A stretch of DNA of 16,733 bases, taken from contig JAFYBU010000061.1 in the NCBI GenBank assembly GCA_017540065.1, positions 1 through 16,733 on the forward strand. Direction: 5' to 3'. Within the stretch, counting starts at the first letter, position 1; each line of letters starts with the position of its first letter. This stretch comes from Alphaproteobacteria bacterium (GTDB taxonomy: Bacteria > Pseudomonadota > Alphaproteobacteria > CAAHEQ01 > UBA3637). The notes beneath the pieces are model-generated. The model was not told the DNA's origin, did no database searches, and saw only the letters and a program-made list of their open reading frames with translations. A program made the translations under genes and the position numbers. Below, piece after piece: positions 16,436 through 16,733 of this stretch.

Positions 16436-16460
16436 CACTTTTTTGAAAAAAAGGTATAAT
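16432..16460 (+). promoter_or_regulatory. Perfect-consensus sigma70-type promoter of tsaD
   Basis: TTGACA (16432-16437) and TATAAT (16455-16460) match the consensus at all 12 positions and are separated by exactly 17 bases. The -35 box contains the smr stop codon TGA (16433-16435). The first base of the tsaD ATG is seven bases after the -10 box, about where transcription should begin, so a leaderless mRNA is predicted. AAGG at 16451-16454 could act as a ribosome-binding site only on a read-through transcript. Confidence 0.82.
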
Positions 16461-16466
16461 AACAAC

Positions 16467-16733
16467 ATGACAAAACTTGTTTTAGGTATTGAATCCAGTT
16501 GTGATGAAACCGCTTGTGCGGTTGTCAGTGAGGATAAAAAAATCCTTGCTTCTGTTGTTTGGTCACAATATGATGAACACAGACGTTTTGGGGGCGTTGT
16601 TCCTGAAATTGCTGCTCGTGCGCATTTGGAAAAATGTGATTTACTTATACGTGAATGTATGGAAAAAGCGGGAGTTCGATTTTCGGATTTGTCTGCGGTA
16701 GCAGTAGCTGGTGGTCCTGGATTGATTGGGGGC
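16467..16733 (+). CDS. tsaD: tRNA t6A threonylcarbamoyltransferase TsaD, 3'-truncated by window edge
   Basis: The first 89 codons of the catalytic subunit that attaches the threonylcarbamoyl group to tRNA A37. It opens MTKLVLGIESSCDETACAVV, the diagnostic TsaD/Kae1 start, followed by FGGVVPEIAARAHLEKC at 41-57 and AGGPGLIGG at 81-89, which runs into the window edge. The metal-binding His residues come later in the family and are not visible. The start is fixed by the conserved N-terminus. It lies 32 bases after the smr stop behind its own consensus promoter. Together with tsaE in this window it belongs to the TsaB-TsaD-TsaE complex. The family is certain; the full length cannot be judged. Confidence 0.97.
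   Translation, partial: MTKLVLGIESSCDETACAVVSEDKKILASVVWSQYDEHRRFGGVVPEIAARAHLEKCDLLIRECMEKAGVRFSDLSAVAVAGGPGLIGG

Noticed and set aside
1..16733. CRISPR arrays, tRNA or rRNA genes, insertion sequences, defence systems
   Set aside because: No direct-repeat arrays, cloverleaf-like segments, transposase motifs or known defence domains were seen; AddAB is a general repair complex here.

Overview
The window looks like chromosomal housekeeping DNA from a low-G+C alphaproteobacterium. The evidence is gene content and order: alphaproteobacterial-type AddB and AddA encoded next to a kinase/nucleotidyltransferase and tsaE, SecB divergent from a Tim44-like protein, and Tim44-like, MltA and Smr in a row. 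The A+T-rich bases and Lys/Ile/Asn-rich proteins resemble gut-associated or host-associated lineages (RF32/Holosporales/Rickettsiales-like), but I cannot fix the taxon by reading. I see no phage, IS element, CRISPR, rRNA or tRNA. Genes are packed almost without gaps.

Layout. (1) 1-2899, + strand: a TPR/Sel1-repeat protein, cut by the left edge, overlaps a MATE-family transporter gene by 4 bases. (2) 2901-4499, - strand: glucose-6-phosphate isomerase, converging on the MATE gene with one base between them, and with its own promoter at about 4527-4555. (3) 4579-14366, - strand, transcribed right to left: secB, tsaE, a fused AmgK-like kinase/MurU-like uridylyltransferase, addB, addA, a lipoprotein alpha/beta hydrolase, lspA and a mini-lipoprotein. 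Successive genes overlap or lie 0-2 bases apart, so this is probably one eight-gene transcription unit. (4) 14457-16733, + strand: Tim44-like protein, MltA and Smr-domain protein, then tsaD, cut by the right edge, with a perfect-consensus promoter placed so that its mRNA may be leaderless.

Themes. Envelope: SecB, Tim44-like protein, MltA, LspA with a predicted lipoprotein on each side, and a kinase-uridylyltransferase that probably recycles MurNAc released by enzymes such as MltA. DNA repair: AddAB, and possibly the Smr protein. tRNA t6A modification: TsaE and TsaD, in two transcription units.

I did not find a wholly new multi-gene system. The points most worth checking are the AmgK-MurU fusion, the signal-peptide-like segment buried inside the TPR-Sel1 protein, the Asp in place of Ser at the nucleophile position of the lipoprotein hydrolase, the probable leaderless tsaD promoter, and the 50-residue remnant-like lipoprotein after lspA.
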